The notes: generated from the sequence alone by a model not told the origin. A stretch of 34,379 nucleotides of DNA from Tissierellia bacterium KA00581 (GCA_001552895.1 KQ959651.1:44076-78454), one strand, 5' to 3'. Counted from the stretch's first letter, positions 9,401 through 17,784 are shown. Translations and numbers: made by a program.

Positions 9401-9951
9401 GGAAAAATATCGAAAATCGAACCTCTAACAGAAAATTGTCCTTTAGACTCAACAAAATCTACTCTATCATAGTGCATTTTTGTAAGTTTTTCAGTTAAAT
9501 CAGCCATATCTATATTATCATCGATACCTATTTGTATGCAATGTGATTTAAAGAATTTAGGTGTACTAATTTTTTTGGAAATAGCAGCAGCTGTTGTTAT
9601 TATCAAAAGTTTTTCTTTTTTTACAAGCCTATTTATAACTTCAATTCTTTTATTTTCAAGATTTGACTCTAGACTATTGATATTATGAAATCTTATATCA
9701 TAATTTGGATAGACAACAACGTTATCTAAAATATTTTTTAGTTCTTCATATAGTTCATTTACACGATTTTCATTTTCAACTATTACAACTAGACAACTTC
9801 TATTTGCATCAATAAAAATAGAGTATAACAAATGAAATATACTTGTTTTTACAAGTCCACTACATTGTATTGGTGTGTTTTTTAATTTTAAATTTGAAAT
9901 AAGACTTTTGTAAGAGTCATTGTTTTTAAAAAAATCAATTAAAAAATTCAT
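6442..9951 (-). CDS. mfd: Transcription-repair coupling factor
   Basis: Mfd pushes stalled RNA polymerase off damaged DNA and recruits UvrA for excision repair. The 1169 residues show the full layout: an N-terminal UvrB-like damage-recognition region and a CarD-like polymerase-interaction domain near residue 500 (GDYVVHENHGIGQYRGIE). A superfamily 2 motor follows with Walker A GDVGYGKTE (about 650), DEEQ box (about 753), LSATPIPRTMQMS and GRIGRSERRAFAYF. The C-terminal TRCF domain (about 1010-1110) comes last. Start: ATG at 9951 with AAGGAG upstream. A terminator-like hairpin separates it from pth, and no promoter is evident in the 34-nt gap, so it probably depends on read-through. Confidence 0.97.
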   Translation of the reverse strand: MNFLIDFFKNNDSYKSLISNLKLKNTPIQCSGLVKTSIFHLLYSIFIDANRSCLVVIVENENRVNELYEELKNILDNVVVYPNYDIRFHNINSLESNLENKRIEVINRLVKKEKLLIITTAAAISKKISTPKFFKSHCIQIGIDDNIDMADLTEKLTKMHYDRVDFVESKGQFSVRGSIFDIFPVDYENPIRIEFFSDEIDSIRTFEINTQRSKEKLENVNIIPAKEMVLSKDDVKNILSGLTKDIEKLKKLTLFGKNIDNSLEKFYKIYNDLKINYHISNMDLLSPYIKRGSFSTILDYLQKDAVICTEDILKIYDKNLETEHLFYENITDLIENGEILDSHKNILVPFEKTLNRIKKFDIINLTMLLKRTKIINAKVSVNIKTLEAECFNRKFDYLFKTLKFKLQRGYKIVIFAGSKEMMESFKNILSDENINFICKDNLDFELKSSILVLSNLNFNCGFEIPEQKILFLTHKEIYGFSKKVNKKLKVKKSNLLSYTDLNIGDYVVHENHGIGQYRGIEQIEVNGIIKDHILIMYKDNDRLYIPTDQMNLIQKYIGKDGYRPKLNRLGSSDWIKTKQRAKKALDEIATDLVKLYAKRDKIEGFSFSYDTPWQREFEDSFIYEETYSQLRAIDEIKKDMESKKPMDRLLCGDVGYGKTEVALRAAFKAIMDNKQVAFLVPTTILAKQHYETALERFGTFPIDIEMLSRFKTQSEQKEIIKNLKNGKINLLIGTHKLLSKNLDFKDLGLLIIDEEQRFGVKHKEALKQMKENIDVLSLSATPIPRTMQMSLVGIRDMSILDDPPEERVSISTFVLEYNDSVIKEAIYKEIDRGGQVYFVYNRIKDMDKMYKNLSKLLPDVKIAIAHSKLTNRELENIMEAFQEGEYDILLSTTIIETGMDIKNCNTMIIYDADKMGLSQLYQLKGRIGRSERRAFAYFTYEKNKSISEISEKRLMAIRDFSEFGSGFKIAMRDLELRGAGNILGECQSGHVETIGYELYVRMLEESIREVKGEKLNLKEQTQIELSVDAYIPSNYITDNNQKIDMYNKIARIESREDLNEIFEELIDRFGDVPKVVVNVMNVSYLKSISTKLNFSKISERNKSVVFKFDKDDKTILELVSKLEDSLFAKLEFNLNEDAKLIFNYDKNKLVESINLLEKFLEIKEKLKLN

Positions 9952-9967
9952 AAACGCTACTCCTTAG

Positions 9968-9996
9968 AAAAAAATAGAGGAATATTATTCCTCTAT
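9968..9996 (-). terminator. Terminator or attenuator between pth and mfd
   Basis: Perfect stem ATAGAGGAAT / ATTCCTCTAT (9974-9983 and 9987-9996) with a 3-nt loop. Seven T follow on the minus strand (9968-9974 region). It overlaps the last pth codons and ends 17 nt before the mfd start. Confidence 0.8.
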
Positions 9997-10572
9997 GGTT
10001 AATCCGTTAAATTTATTCATGGCTTTATCAACATCAAATTGTAAAATTTCCTCAACAGCTTGCATAGCAATCTCAAGTTCTTTATCTAAAATTTTCTTTT
10101 CAGAAGAAGAAAAAGTACTTAATACAAAATCTTTTAAATCCATATAAGAAGGACACTTTCCAACGCTTACCTTTACTCTTTTAAAATTTTCACTTTCAAG
10201 TTGATATATTATAGATTTTAATCCATTATGTGTTCCACTACTACCCTTTTTCTTAATTCTTATACTACCAAATGGTATATCTATATCGTCCACTATTACA
10301 ATAATATTACAAGGAGGTATCTTAAAATAATTTACCGCATCTATAACAGCTTCTCCTGATAAATTCATATATGTAAGTGGTTTTAAAAATATACACTTTT
10401 TAGAAAAAATATTTTTTTCTCCATAAAAGGACTTAAATTTTTCTTTTTTCATATTTATATCATATTTTTTAGCTAAAAGGTCAATAACACCAAAACCTAC
10501 ATTATGTCTTGTTCCAAGATAATCTCTTCCTGGATTACCAAGACCTACAATTAAATAAATATTATCTTCCAT
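9985..10572 (-). CDS. pth: Peptidyl-tRNA hydrolase
   Basis: It cleaves peptidyl-tRNA released from stalled ribosomes and recycles tRNA. Family motifs: LIVGLGNPGRDYLGTRHNVGF with the catalytic His in RHNVG, KPLTYMNLSGEAV, VIVDDIDIPFGSIRIKKKG and SGTHNGLKSI. The protein has about 195 residues, which is normal. Start: the ATG at 10572 overlaps the prs 3' end by 11 nt (an in-frame TTG lies one codon earlier). The overlap with prs suggests coupled translation in a glmU-prs-pth operon. Confidence 0.96.
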   Translation of the reverse strand: MEDNIYLIVGLGNPGRDYLGTRHNVGFGVIDLLAKKYDINMKKEKFKSFYGEKNIFSKKCIFLKPLTYMNLSGEAVIDAVNYFKIPPCNIIVIVDDIDIPFGSIRIKKKGSSGTHNGLKSIIYQLESENFKRVKVSVGKCPSYMDLKDFVLSTFSSSEKKILDKELEIAMQAVEEILQFDVDKAMNKFNGLTIEE

Positions 10573-11524
10573 CAAAAAGCATACTCACTGGTCTGTTATT
10601 ATTTATTCTATCAATAGCTTTTGCAAAATATGTAGCAACAGAAACTACTTCAATCTTTTCGCTTATATTTTTATCTTGAGGAATTGTATCGGTTATAACA
10701 CATTTTACAACCTTAGAATTATTTATATTTTCAATAGCTTTACCAGAGAAAACTCCATGACTTGCTGTTATATAAACTTTTTTTGCACCTTTTTCTATAA
10801 GAGCATTTGCTGCATTTGTAATAGTACCTGCAGTATCAATTATATCATCAACAATTATACATGTTTTACCTTCTATATCACCTATTATATTCATAACTTT
10901 TGAAACATTAGGTTTTGGTCTTCTCTTTTCAATTATTGCAATAGGTAAATCTAAAAAATTTGAAAAATTTCTAGCTCTTGTAACTCCGCCTAAATCTGGA
11001 GAAACAACAACCATGTTATCTTTATCTTCATCTTTTAATTCTTCTTTAAAAAAGTCTGCAAGTGGTCTAATAGCTGAAAGATGATCAACAGGAATATCAA
11101 AATAACCTTGTATTTGACCTGCGTGTAAATCCATAGTTATAACTCTATCTGCTCCTGACTTTTCAATCAAGTTTGCAACAAGTTTTGCAGTTATCGGTTC
11201 TCTTGCTTTAGTTTTTCTATCTTGTCTTGCATATCCGTAATAAGGAATAACAACATTTATTCTTCCAGCAGATGCTCTTTTAAAAGCATCAACCATTATA
11301 AGTACTTCCATCAAATTATCATTTGTAGGACTACAAGTAGGTTGAATGATATAAACATCATATCCTCTTACAGTCTCTTCAACAGAGATGTGAATTTCTC
11401 CATCACTAAATCTTCCAATATTAGTTTCACCAAGTGGCATATCTAAGAATTTACAAATATCTTCTGCGAATTTTCTATTTGCAGATCCTGAAAAAATTTT
11501 CATAGGTCCAGTATAAGCTAACAT
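10562..11524 (-). CDS. prs: Ribose-phosphate pyrophosphokinase
   Basis: Makes phosphoribosyl pyrophosphate from ribose 5-phosphate and ATP, for nucleotide, His and Trp synthesis. Class I PRPP synthase motifs: FSDGEIHISVEE, IQPTCSPTNDNLMELL-like region, PYYGYARQDRK, the divalent-metal/ATP region TMDLHAGQIQGYFD, and the PRPP-binding loop CIIVDDIIDTAGTI. The 320 residues are typical. Start: ATG at 11524, with GGAGG 6 nt upstream. It lies 16 nt after glmU, a gene order common in Firmicutes. Confidence 0.97.
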   Translation of the reverse strand: MLAYTGPMKIFSGSANRKFAEDICKFLDMPLGETNIGRFSDGEIHISVEETVRGYDVYIIQPTCSPTNDNLMEVLIMVDAFKRASAGRINVVIPYYGYARQDRKTKAREPITAKLVANLIEKSGADRVITMDLHAGQIQGYFDIPVDHLSAIRPLADFFKEELKDEDKDNMVVVSPDLGGVTRARNFSNFLDLPIAIIEKRRPKPNVSKVMNIIGDIEGKTCIIVDDIIDTAGTITNAANALIEKGAKKVYITASHGVFSGKAIENINNSKVVKCVITDTIPQDKNISEKIEVVSVATYFAKAIDRINNNRPVSMLFDGR

Positions 11525-11540
11525 AATTCCTCCTAAAATT

Positions 11541-12926
11541 TTATTTTTTTATCCTTAATTTTTTTTTATAAACCCAATTTTCTTTTTCAGCTACTTTCGA
11601 GCGTCCAATTATAAGAGATCCTTCATTTTTAATATCTGAAACAACAGTAGTTCCAGCAGCTATAAATGTATCATTTGCAATTTCAACAGGAGATACAATA
11701 TTTGAATTGCTTCCTATAAAACTTCCATCTCCAATTTTTGAAGTATTTTTATTTTTGCCATCATAATTTACTAATATACTTCCGCACCCCATATTTACAT
11801 TCTTTCCAACAGTACAATCTCCTATGTAAGTTAGATGGCCTGCTTTTGTATTTTCGCCAAGGCTTGAATTTTTAACTTCAACAAAATTTCCAATATGAAC
11901 TTTTTCATCTAAAACACTATTTGGTCTAAGATGAGAAAACGGCCCTATCGTAACATCTTTTTTAACAGTGCTATTTTCTATATATGAGCTTTTTATAATA
12001 ACATTATCCTCAATTTTAGAATCTACAATAAAACTATCACCAGTTATAGATACATTTTCTCCGATTATAGTATTACCCAAAATTTTAACTCCACTACCTA
12101 TAAATGTATCTATTCCAATTTTAACAGATTTTTCTATAAAAGTATTGTAAGGATTTTCCATTATAACTCCATTTTTCATATAAGATGAATTTATTCTATA
12201 TCTTATAATCCTATCAGCCTCAAACAATTGTAATTTAGAGTTTACTCCAAGAATTTCTTGTATATCATCTATTTTGTATGTATAAACAAATTCATTTTCA
12301 TAAGCTAAAACTTTTATAACATCTGTAAGATAAAGTTCATTTTGTGAATTATTATTATCTATCTTTGTAAGAGCATATTTTAAAGCTTTTCCATTAAAAA
12401 CATAAATTCCAGAATTTATTTCTTTAACTTTCTTTTCATAATCATTTGCATCTTTATCTTCAACAATTTTTATAAGCTTTCCATTTTCATCTTTTATAAT
12501 ATGACCATATCCTGTAGTATCATCAATAAAAGCAGTTAAGACACTTGCTTTTGCTTTTAATTTATTATGTTTTATTAAAAATGATTTTAATGTATCTGCC
12601 TTTATCAAAGGACAATCACCACTTAAAACTAACACGTTATCATCATCATTAATTTCAGAACATGCAATAGAAACTGCATAACCTGTACCATATGGAAAAT
12701 TTTCTCCAATTTTTTGTTCTTTATATATTACAGAATCTTTAAATTTATTTTTTACATCATCTTTATTTTTTCCAACTATCATTATAGTTTTATCGCTTCC
12801 AGCTTCAACACTTGCATCATAAACGTAATCAAGTAAAGTTCTATTTGCAATAGTATGTAAAACTTTAGATTTTTTGCTTTTCATTCTTGTACCTTCACCA
12901 GCTGCTAAAATGATTGTAATATTCAT
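11541..12926 (-). CDS. glmU: Bifunctional GlcN-1-P acetyltransferase / GlcNAc-1-P uridylyltransferase
   Basis: Makes UDP-GlcNAc for peptidoglycan. The N-terminal pyrophosphorylase starts with the nucleotide-binding LAAGEGTRMKSKKSK (residues 6-20) and contains LSGDCPLI and GTGYAVSIA. From about residue 250, hexapeptide repeats build the left-handed beta-helix acetyltransferase, with GPFSHLRP, GNFVEVKNSSLG, GHLTYIGD and GSNSNIVSPV. 461 residues is normal. Start: ATG at 12926, which has GGAGG 7 nt upstream and places the nucleotide-binding loop at the very N-terminus; the frame is open further upstream but without a site. First gene of glmU-prs-pth. Confidence 0.97.
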   Translation of the reverse strand: MNITIILAAGEGTRMKSKKSKVLHTIANRTLLDYVYDASVEAGSDKTIMIVGKNKDDVKNKFKDSVIYKEQKIGENFPYGTGYAVSIACSEINDDDNVLVLSGDCPLIKADTLKSFLIKHNKLKAKASVLTAFIDDTTGYGHIIKDENGKLIKIVEDKDANDYEKKVKEINSGIYVFNGKALKYALTKIDNNNSQNELYLTDVIKVLAYENEFVYTYKIDDIQEILGVNSKLQLFEADRIIRYRINSSYMKNGVIMENPYNTFIEKSVKIGIDTFIGSGVKILGNTIIGENVSITGDSFIVDSKIEDNVIIKSSYIENSTVKKDVTIGPFSHLRPNSVLDEKVHIGNFVEVKNSSLGENTKAGHLTYIGDCTVGKNVNMGCGSILVNYDGKNKNTSKIGDGSFIGSNSNIVSPVEIANDTFIAAGTTVVSDIKNEGSLIIGRSKVAEKENWVYKKKLRIKK

Positions 12927-12963
12927 AAACTTCCTCCTAACAATTTTATAACAACTAAACTTT

Positions 12964-12992
12964 ATTATATCACAATTAATAAAATAAATAAA
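12964..12992 (-). promoter_or_regulatory. Promoter of glmU operon
   Basis: Extended -10 TGATATAAT on the minus strand (TATAAT at 12964-12969) with a weak -35 (TTTATT, 12987-12992) 17 nt away. It lies about 40 nt upstream of glmU. Confidence 0.65.
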
Positions 12993-13035
12993 CAACTAAA
13001 TCTTATATTAATTTTGATTTTAAACTTTTAAGATA

Positions 13036-13064
13036 TGGAATATATCTATATTTTGTGCTATAAT
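13036..13064 (+). promoter_or_regulatory. Promoter of murC
   Basis: Extended -10 TGCTATAAT (TATAAT at 13059-13064), with a partial -35 TGGAAT at 13036-13041, 17-nt spacing. About 40 nt before murC and divergent from the glmU promoter. Confidence 0.65.
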
Positions 13065-13102
13065 ATTTTTGTTAAAATAAATTTTTATATATGGAGTATT
13101 TT

Positions 13103-14527
13103 ATGTTTACATTTGATTTTAAAAATAATAATTATAAAAAAATACATTTCATTGGCATCGGTGGAATTAGTATGAGTGGTATTGCAAAGCTACTTTTAAA
13201 TAAAGGATATCAAATTTCTGGAAGCGATAGAAATACGTCAAAAGAAATTCAACATTTACAACAACTTGGAGTTAAAGTGTATATAGGTCAAAGAAGAGAA
13301 AATATTAAAAATCCTGATTTGATTATATATACTGATGCAATTTTACCTGATAATGAAGAATTAATTCGTGCAAAAGAGCTTAATGTTCCTTGTGTAACTA
13401 GAGGTCAGTTTTTGGGTGCTTTAATGAGAAATTATCTACACTCTATTGCAATTTCTGGCTCTCATGGAAAAAGTACTACAACAAGTATGATTTCAAAAAT
13501 TTTGATTAATTCTCCTTTTAATCCATCAATATTGATAGGAGGAAATCTTGATGATATAGACGGTAATGTTCTTTGTGGTAGTGAAGATTATTTAGTTACT
13601 GAAGCTTGTGAATTTAAAGCTAATATATTACACTACTATCCAAGTATGGCTATAATTTTAAATATAGATGCAGATCACTTAGATTTTTATAAAAATATAG
13701 ATCATATTGTTGATACATTTATTGGATATATGAAAAATTTAGATGAAAATTCAAAAGCTATCATAAATATTGACGATAAAAATTGTCTTCCTCTTCTTGA
13801 ACATATAAAAGGTGAAGCTATAACATTTGGTATGAATAACGAAAAAGCAACATATAATATAACAAATATAAGTTTTGATAAGGTCGGTCATCCATGCTTT
13901 GATATTGAAAACAAAAAATTTGGTCGTCATCATTTTTGTTTAAATATAATTGGAAGACACAATATATACAATGCAGCTGCTGCAATTATTGCAACATATG
14001 AAACCGGAATAGATGTTGAAACTATAAAAAATGCAATTAAAGAATATAGAAATCTTCATAGGAGAATGGAAGTTTATGGAACTATCGGAGATGAAAAAAA
14101 AGCTGTAATACTTACAGATTATGGTCATCATCCAAGAGAGATAAAAAGTTGTTTAAGTTCTATTGCAGAACATAAAAAGGGCCGTTTAGTTTGTATTTTT
14201 CAGCCACACACATACTCTAGAACAAAACTGTTATTAAATGATTTTGCAAAATGTTTTGATGATTGTGATGAGGTTATAGTAACAGAAATATATGCTGCAA
14301 GAGAAAAATATGATCCTACAATTCATTCCATAGATTTAGTTGAAAAATTAAATAAAAATAAAATTAATGCAATCTATCTAAAAACATTTGAAGAAGCAAG
14401 AGACTACATCTTTGAAACTTTTAAAGATAATGATACGATTATAACAACAGGTTGTGGAAATCCTCACGTTCTTGCAAAAATGATTGTAGATGATTATAAA
14501 GATTATAAAAAAAATGCGAAAAATTAA
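13103..14527 (+). CDS. murC: UDP-N-acetylmuramate-L-alanine ligase
   Basis: Adds the first amino acid, L-Ala, to UDP-MurNAc in peptidoglycan synthesis, using ATP. The N-terminal dinucleotide-like fold begins KIHFIGIGGISMSGIAKLL. The ATP loop is SGSHGKSTTTSMI (about residue 119), followed by a central domain with LNIDADHLDFY and GRHNIYNAAAAI. The C-terminal ligase domain carries TDYGHHPREI and FQPHTYSRT. At 474 residues it is slightly longer than many. Start: ATG at 13103, with GGAG 6 nt upstream. The ATG at 13091 overlaps that site and has none of its own. Confidence 0.96.
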   Translation: MFTFDFKNNNYKKIHFIGIGGISMSGIAKLLLNKGYQISGSDRNTSKEIQHLQQLGVKVYIGQRRENIKNPDLIIYTDAILPDNEELIRAKELNVPCVTRGQFLGALMRNYLHSIAISGSHGKSTTTSMISKILINSPFNPSILIGGNLDDIDGNVLCGSEDYLVTEACEFKANILHYYPSMAIILNIDADHLDFYKNIDHIVDTFIGYMKNLDENSKAIINIDDKNCLPLLEHIKGEAITFGMNNEKATYNITNISFDKVGHPCFDIENKKFGRHHFCLNIIGRHNIYNAAAAIIATYETGIDVETIKNAIKEYRNLHRRMEVYGTIGDEKKAVILTDYGHHPREIKSCLSSIAEHKKGRLVCIFQPHTYSRTKLLLNDFAKCFDDCDEVIVTEIYAAREKYDPTIHSIDLVEKLNKNKINAIYLKTFEEARDYIFETFKDNDTIITTGCGNPHVLAKMIVDDYKDYKKNAKN

Positions 14528-14540
14528 TTTTTCGCATTTT
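14511..14540. terminator. Bidirectional terminator, murC / HAD phosphatase
   Basis: A perfect 30-bp palindrome (stem AAAATGCGAAAAATT) overlaps the murC stop codon and ends directly before the stop of the convergent HAD gene. A and T runs on both sides let it work in both directions. Confidence 0.9.
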
Positions 14541-15275
14541 TTATATAGTTTCAACATTTGCTTTTAATTTATAAATTATATCTTTTCTTTCAACGATTAT
14601 ATTTACTTTTTCTTTTAAATTATCATCTTCTCTTATTTTATCAAGTAATCTTTTTGCCGGATTTATAGTATAAGCATTTCCAAAAAGTTTAAGCATTGAT
14701 AAATCTCCTGTTGTATCTCCATAAGCAAATGAATTTTCTATATCTATGTTATATTTTTCTATAAGTTCCATACAAACTTTAAGCTTACTTTTACTATCCC
14801 ACATTGGACAAATTTCTCCTGTAAATTTTTTATCCTTATCATAAAGATATTTTGTAGCTCTAAATTCTGTAACATCATATTTTTTTGCCATTTCTTTAAC
14901 TAAAAAATCAGGGCTTCCTGAAACGAAAAATATTAAATGATTATTTTTTTTATGAAACTCTAACTCATTTCTAGAAAAAATATAGACCATTTCACATACC
15001 TTATCAACAGATTGTTTTGCAATAAATTTATTATATTCAACATCAAATCCTTTTAATTCTGTTAGATATTTTGAAGCTAACGCTTCAATATATGCATCAT
15101 ATTGTCCATATCTATTTGCATAATCTGTATAAAGTTTTTTTACATATTCAAGCCATATACGTTCATCAATTATCTCGTATTTTATAAGCCTTTTAAAATG
15201 TTCTATCATCAACGATTCTCTTGCGATAGTTCCATCTATATCGAAAAAAGCTGCTATGTTTTTTATAATAATCAC
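14541..15275 (-). CDS. HAD-IB family phosphatase (SerB-like)
   Basis: A phosphohydrolase of the haloacid-dehalogenase superfamily. Motif I is FFDIDGTIA (nucleophile Asp at residue 12, second Asp at 14). Motif II is FFVSGSPDFL, a Lys lies in the DSKSKLKV region, and motif IV is AYGDTTGDLSML. The insert between motifs I and II is a helical cap, as in phosphoserine-phosphatase-like IB enzymes. Substrate unknown. Start: GTG at 15275, directly after the stop codon of the upstream gene, with only a weak AAAGAG site, so translation is probably coupled. Last gene of a five-gene operon. Confidence 0.85.
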   Translation of the reverse strand: MIIIKNIAAFFDIDGTIARESLMIEHFKRLIKYEIIDERIWLEYVKKLYTDYANRYGQYDAYIEALASKYLTELKGFDVEYNKFIAKQSVDKVCEMVYIFSRNELEFHKKNNHLIFFVSGSPDFLVKEMAKKYDVTEFRATKYLYDKDKKFTGEICPMWDSKSKLKVCMELIEKYNIDIENSFAYGDTTGDLSMLKLFGNAYTINPAKRLLDKIREDDNLKEKVNIIVERKDIIYKLKANVETI

Positions 15276-15572
15276 CTACTCTTTATTAAAATTCATAAGA
15301 ATCAAAGCATAGAAAAGTGAAACAACTCCACTTGTACCTATAATCATTGCATAATATAGGGAATTAAGCCCTCTTGCAGTTAGAATATTTGTATATCCAT
15401 CTGCTAAAAACACAGTTGCTACTACTATAAAAACAAATGCCGGTATAAACTTAACAAATCTATATTTCACTTTGTGTAACATATGTGTAAGAGTAACTCC
15501 AACAAATATTGCAAGTAGTACAATTAAAACAGACAATCTTTTTTTTATTAAAATTTCAACTAAGTTTTTCAT
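15276..15572 (-). CDS. Small membrane protein, unknown function
   Basis: 98 residues with three hydrophobic segments (about 14-31, 40-58 and 68-93) and short Lys/Arg-rich loops, consistent with a three-helix inner membrane protein. I do not recognise the family. Start: ATG at 15572 with GGAG upstream, 2 nt after the CYTH gene. The next gene starts at the base after its stop. Its position inside a tight operon of phosphoesterase-like enzymes is the only functional hint. Confidence 0.75.
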   Translation of the reverse strand: MKNLVEILIKKRLSVLIVLLAIFVGVTLTHMLHKVKYRFVKFIPAFVFIVVATVFLADGYTNILTARGLNSLYYAMIIGTSGVVSLFYALILMNFNKE

Positions 15573-15574
15573 AT

Positions 15575-16114
15575 CTACTCCTTTAGCTCATCTTGTAATT
15601 GTTTAATAGATTTTAAAGAAATATTTTCTCTATCTATATTAAGTAAATCTAAAATTTCATATACATTTTCAAAATCTTTTGTTTCAATTTCCATATATGA
15701 AAAAGGATAAAAATCTTTATCCCAACTATCTATGTCAATACGAGAATTTAAAAATTCAAAAGATATCCTTTTTTTCTGTGCAACATCTACACAATCGTAT
15801 CCTAAAAATTTTAAAATTTTAATCATAGTTTTAGTATCTGAAATATTTACATTAAATTCATTGTTTTCTCTTAATTTTTCATTTTTTATATTTTCTTTAT
15901 AAGTAATTTCAGAACTTAACACATTTTCATCTTCATCTAAAAGCTCTCTTATTCTTAAATAACTTCCATTCGGTATAATATTTAACTTTGTTGATTGTAT
16001 ATGATAATTTTTTTGATGTTCTATTTTTAAAAACTTTGCACTTAATTTTTTAAGTTTTTCTACTACAATATCTACATCAATATTTAAAACTTTAACCTCT
16101 AATTCTTTTTGCAT
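15575..16114 (-). CDS. CYTH domain protein (class IV adenylate cyclase / triphosphate-tunnel family)
   Basis: CYTH enzymes bind triphosphate groups inside a beta-barrel and act as adenylate cyclases, thiamine triphosphatases or inorganic triphosphatases. The N-terminal ExExK signature appears as ELEVKV. Later strands carry YLRIRE, EITYKE, KKRISFEF and YMEIETKD, giving the alternating charged tunnel residues. 179 residues is normal. Start: ATG at 16114, 1 nt after the metallophosphoesterase stop. The nucleotide substrate cannot be told from sequence; a cyclase role is less likely than a triphosphatase, given the operon of hydrolases. Confidence 0.85.
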   Translation of the reverse strand: MQKELEVKVLNIDVDIVVEKLKKLSAKFLKIEHQKNYHIQSTKLNIIPNGSYLRIRELLDEDENVLSSEITYKENIKNEKLRENNEFNVNISDTKTMIKILKFLGYDCVDVAQKKRISFEFLNSRIDIDSWDKDFYPFSYMEIETKDFENVYEILDLLNIDRENISLKSIKQLQDELKE

Positions 16115-16115
16115 T

Positions 16116-16805
16116 TTATCTCCTAATAAGACGTGGAATAAATTTTAAATAGTCAGCTGAAAGACAGTGTATTTCTATCCCGTCTACAACTTCATCTACT
16201 ACATCTAAAAGTGCGTTTGCATGAAGATGACCATAAAGTACGATTTTTATTCCATTTTCTTTTACAAACTTTCCAAGATCATTAAATTTTCTATTTTTTT
16301 CAACTGGTGGATAATGAAATAAACAAATAATTTCTTTATCTTTATTTTTTATAGAGTCAAAACTTAATTTTAATCTTAAAAGTTCCCTTTGAAAAATTTT
16401 CCTATCAACACTTTCTTTAAATTCAGATGAATTCGGAGAAATCCAACCTCTTGTTCCTATAAAAACATAATGTTCTGTTTCAAAACTATTATTTTGCAAA
16501 AAAAACATATTTTTTAAATTTAATTTTTCTATTTTATTTAAACTACTCCACCAAAAATCGTGATTTCCTTTTAAAAAAATTTTTTTACCCGGTAAAGACT
16601 CAATCCTTTTAAGATCTTTTTGTGCTTCTTGAAGTTTTAAAGCCCATGAAATATCTCCTGGAATTACAATATAATCATCTTCTTTTACTATTTCTTTCCA
16701 TGATTTAAACATCCTTTTTTCGTAATTTTCCCAAGCCAAGCCAAAAACTTCCATCGATTTTTTGCCAGTATAATCTAAATGCAAATCTGACAATCCGTAA
16801 ATCAT
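16116..16805 (-). CDS. Calcineurin-like metallophosphoesterase
   Basis: A two-metal phosphoesterase. All metal-binding motifs are present: SDLHLD (residues 6-11), PGDISWA, GNHDFWW, a His in CLFHYPP and GHLHANAL. 229 residues, matching a family of cytoplasmic bacterial phosphoesterases of unknown substrate. Start: ATG at 16805, 8 nt after the patatin-like gene. Second gene of the operon. Confidence 0.9.
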   Translation of the reverse strand: MIYGLSDLHLDYTGKKSMEVFGLAWENYEKRMFKSWKEIVKEDDYIVIPGDISWALKLQEAQKDLKRIESLPGKKIFLKGNHDFWWSSLNKIEKLNLKNMFFLQNNSFETEHYVFIGTRGWISPNSSEFKESVDRKIFQRELLRLKLSFDSIKNKDKEIICLFHYPPVEKNRKFNDLGKFVKENGIKIVLYGHLHANALLDVVDEVVDGIEIHCLSADYLKFIPRLIRR

Positions 16806-16813
16806 TTAAACTC

Positions 16814-17644
16814 CTATAATTTTTTAACTTTTTCAATTGTTTCTAAAGCAAGTTTATACCCTTCATTATAAAGCTCTTTAACTTCATTAAACTCTGTTGT
16901 AAACATATTAAACTTAAGCTTGCTAACAGGTGCATAAACTATTGCTTTTTTTTCTTTTTCTAATTTATCAATCAAATCTAAAGAATTATTATATCTTTCT
17001 TTTTCTAAAGACATAGTTTCTAAAAATTTTGGATATTCTTTAAAATCATTTTTTAAAACATTACTTAATTTTACATTTTTTCTTCTATATCCTCTATTTC
17101 TAGTTAAAACAACGACAAACTTTTCATATCCTAAATCAATCGCTCGTTGTATAGGATTTGTATTATACATTCCACCATCGTAATATGGTATATTATCTAT
17201 GATAACACTTTTTGCCATCTCAGGAAGTGATGAAGATGCCATAACTTTTTTAACCACATCATATATATCTTTAGATTCATTAAAGTCAAAATATTTTACA
17301 CTTCCATCAACAAGTGAAGTTGCAACAATTTCAAATTTTGTTTTTTCAAGTTTTTTTAAAGGTGGAAATTTAAAAATAGATTCTACAAATTTAACCAAGT
17401 CAATCTCAGAAGCTGAACTTCTTAAGATAGAAATATTTTTTGAAAATTCAAAAAATAATTTATTTATATCAAAATCTATCTTTGTAACAAATTCAAATCC
17501 CGTTATTGCTCCAGCAGAAACGCCAACAACATAAGAAAATTCAATTTTTTCTTTTCTAAAGCAATCAAGAACCCCTTTACTAAAAGCTCCTCTCATTGCT
17601 CCACCTTCTAAAATCAAAGCAACTTTATCTTGCATAAAATACAT
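16814..17644 (-). CDS. Patatin-like phospholipase family protein
   Basis: A serine acyl hydrolase of the patatin type (RssA/YjjU-like). It shows the oxyanion-hole motif LEGGAMRGAFSKGVL, the nucleophile elbow GVSAG (Ser of the catalytic dyad) and the partner DGGMYNTNP with the catalytic Asp. No signal peptide, so cytoplasmic. Starts: GTG 17647, ATG 17644 and ATG 17635 are all in frame. AGGA sits 4 nt before 17644, so that start is preferred with moderate certainty. First gene of a five-gene operon. Confidence 0.9.
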   Translation of the reverse strand: MYFMQDKVALILEGGAMRGAFSKGVLDCFRKEKIEFSYVVGVSAGAITGFEFVTKIDFDINKLFFEFSKNISILRSSASEIDLVKFVESIFKFPPLKKLEKTKFEIVATSLVDGSVKYFDFNESKDIYDVVKKVMASSSLPEMAKSVIIDNIPYYDGGMYNTNPIQRAIDLGYEKFVVVLTRNRGYRRKNVKLSNVLKNDFKEYPKFLETMSLEKERYNNSLDLIDKLEKEKKAIVYAPVSKLKFNMFTTEFNEVKELYNEGYKLALETIEKVKKL

Positions 17645-17668
17645 CACATCCTATCAATTATATTTATT

Positions 17669-17697
17669 ATTTTACCATAAATTAAAAAAATATACAA
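17669..17697 (-). promoter_or_regulatory. Promoter of the patatin-to-HAD operon
   Basis: Extended -10 TGGTAAAAT on the minus strand (TAAAAT at 17669-17674) and TTGTAT -35 (17692-17697), spaced 17 nt. Same architecture as the secA promoter at 31461-31489. Confidence 0.65.
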
Positions 17698-17784
17698 AAA
17701 AAGTATTTTAATCCAACCGAATTAATAATAAAAAATGCAAAATATAAAAAACTATAAGAAAAAAAATAAATAATTTTTTATATC

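Noticed and set aside
10676..11446. Plus-strand Cys/Ile/Asn-rich open frames opposite prs
   Set aside because: They are antisense shadows of the prs gene with no start signals and no family resemblance.
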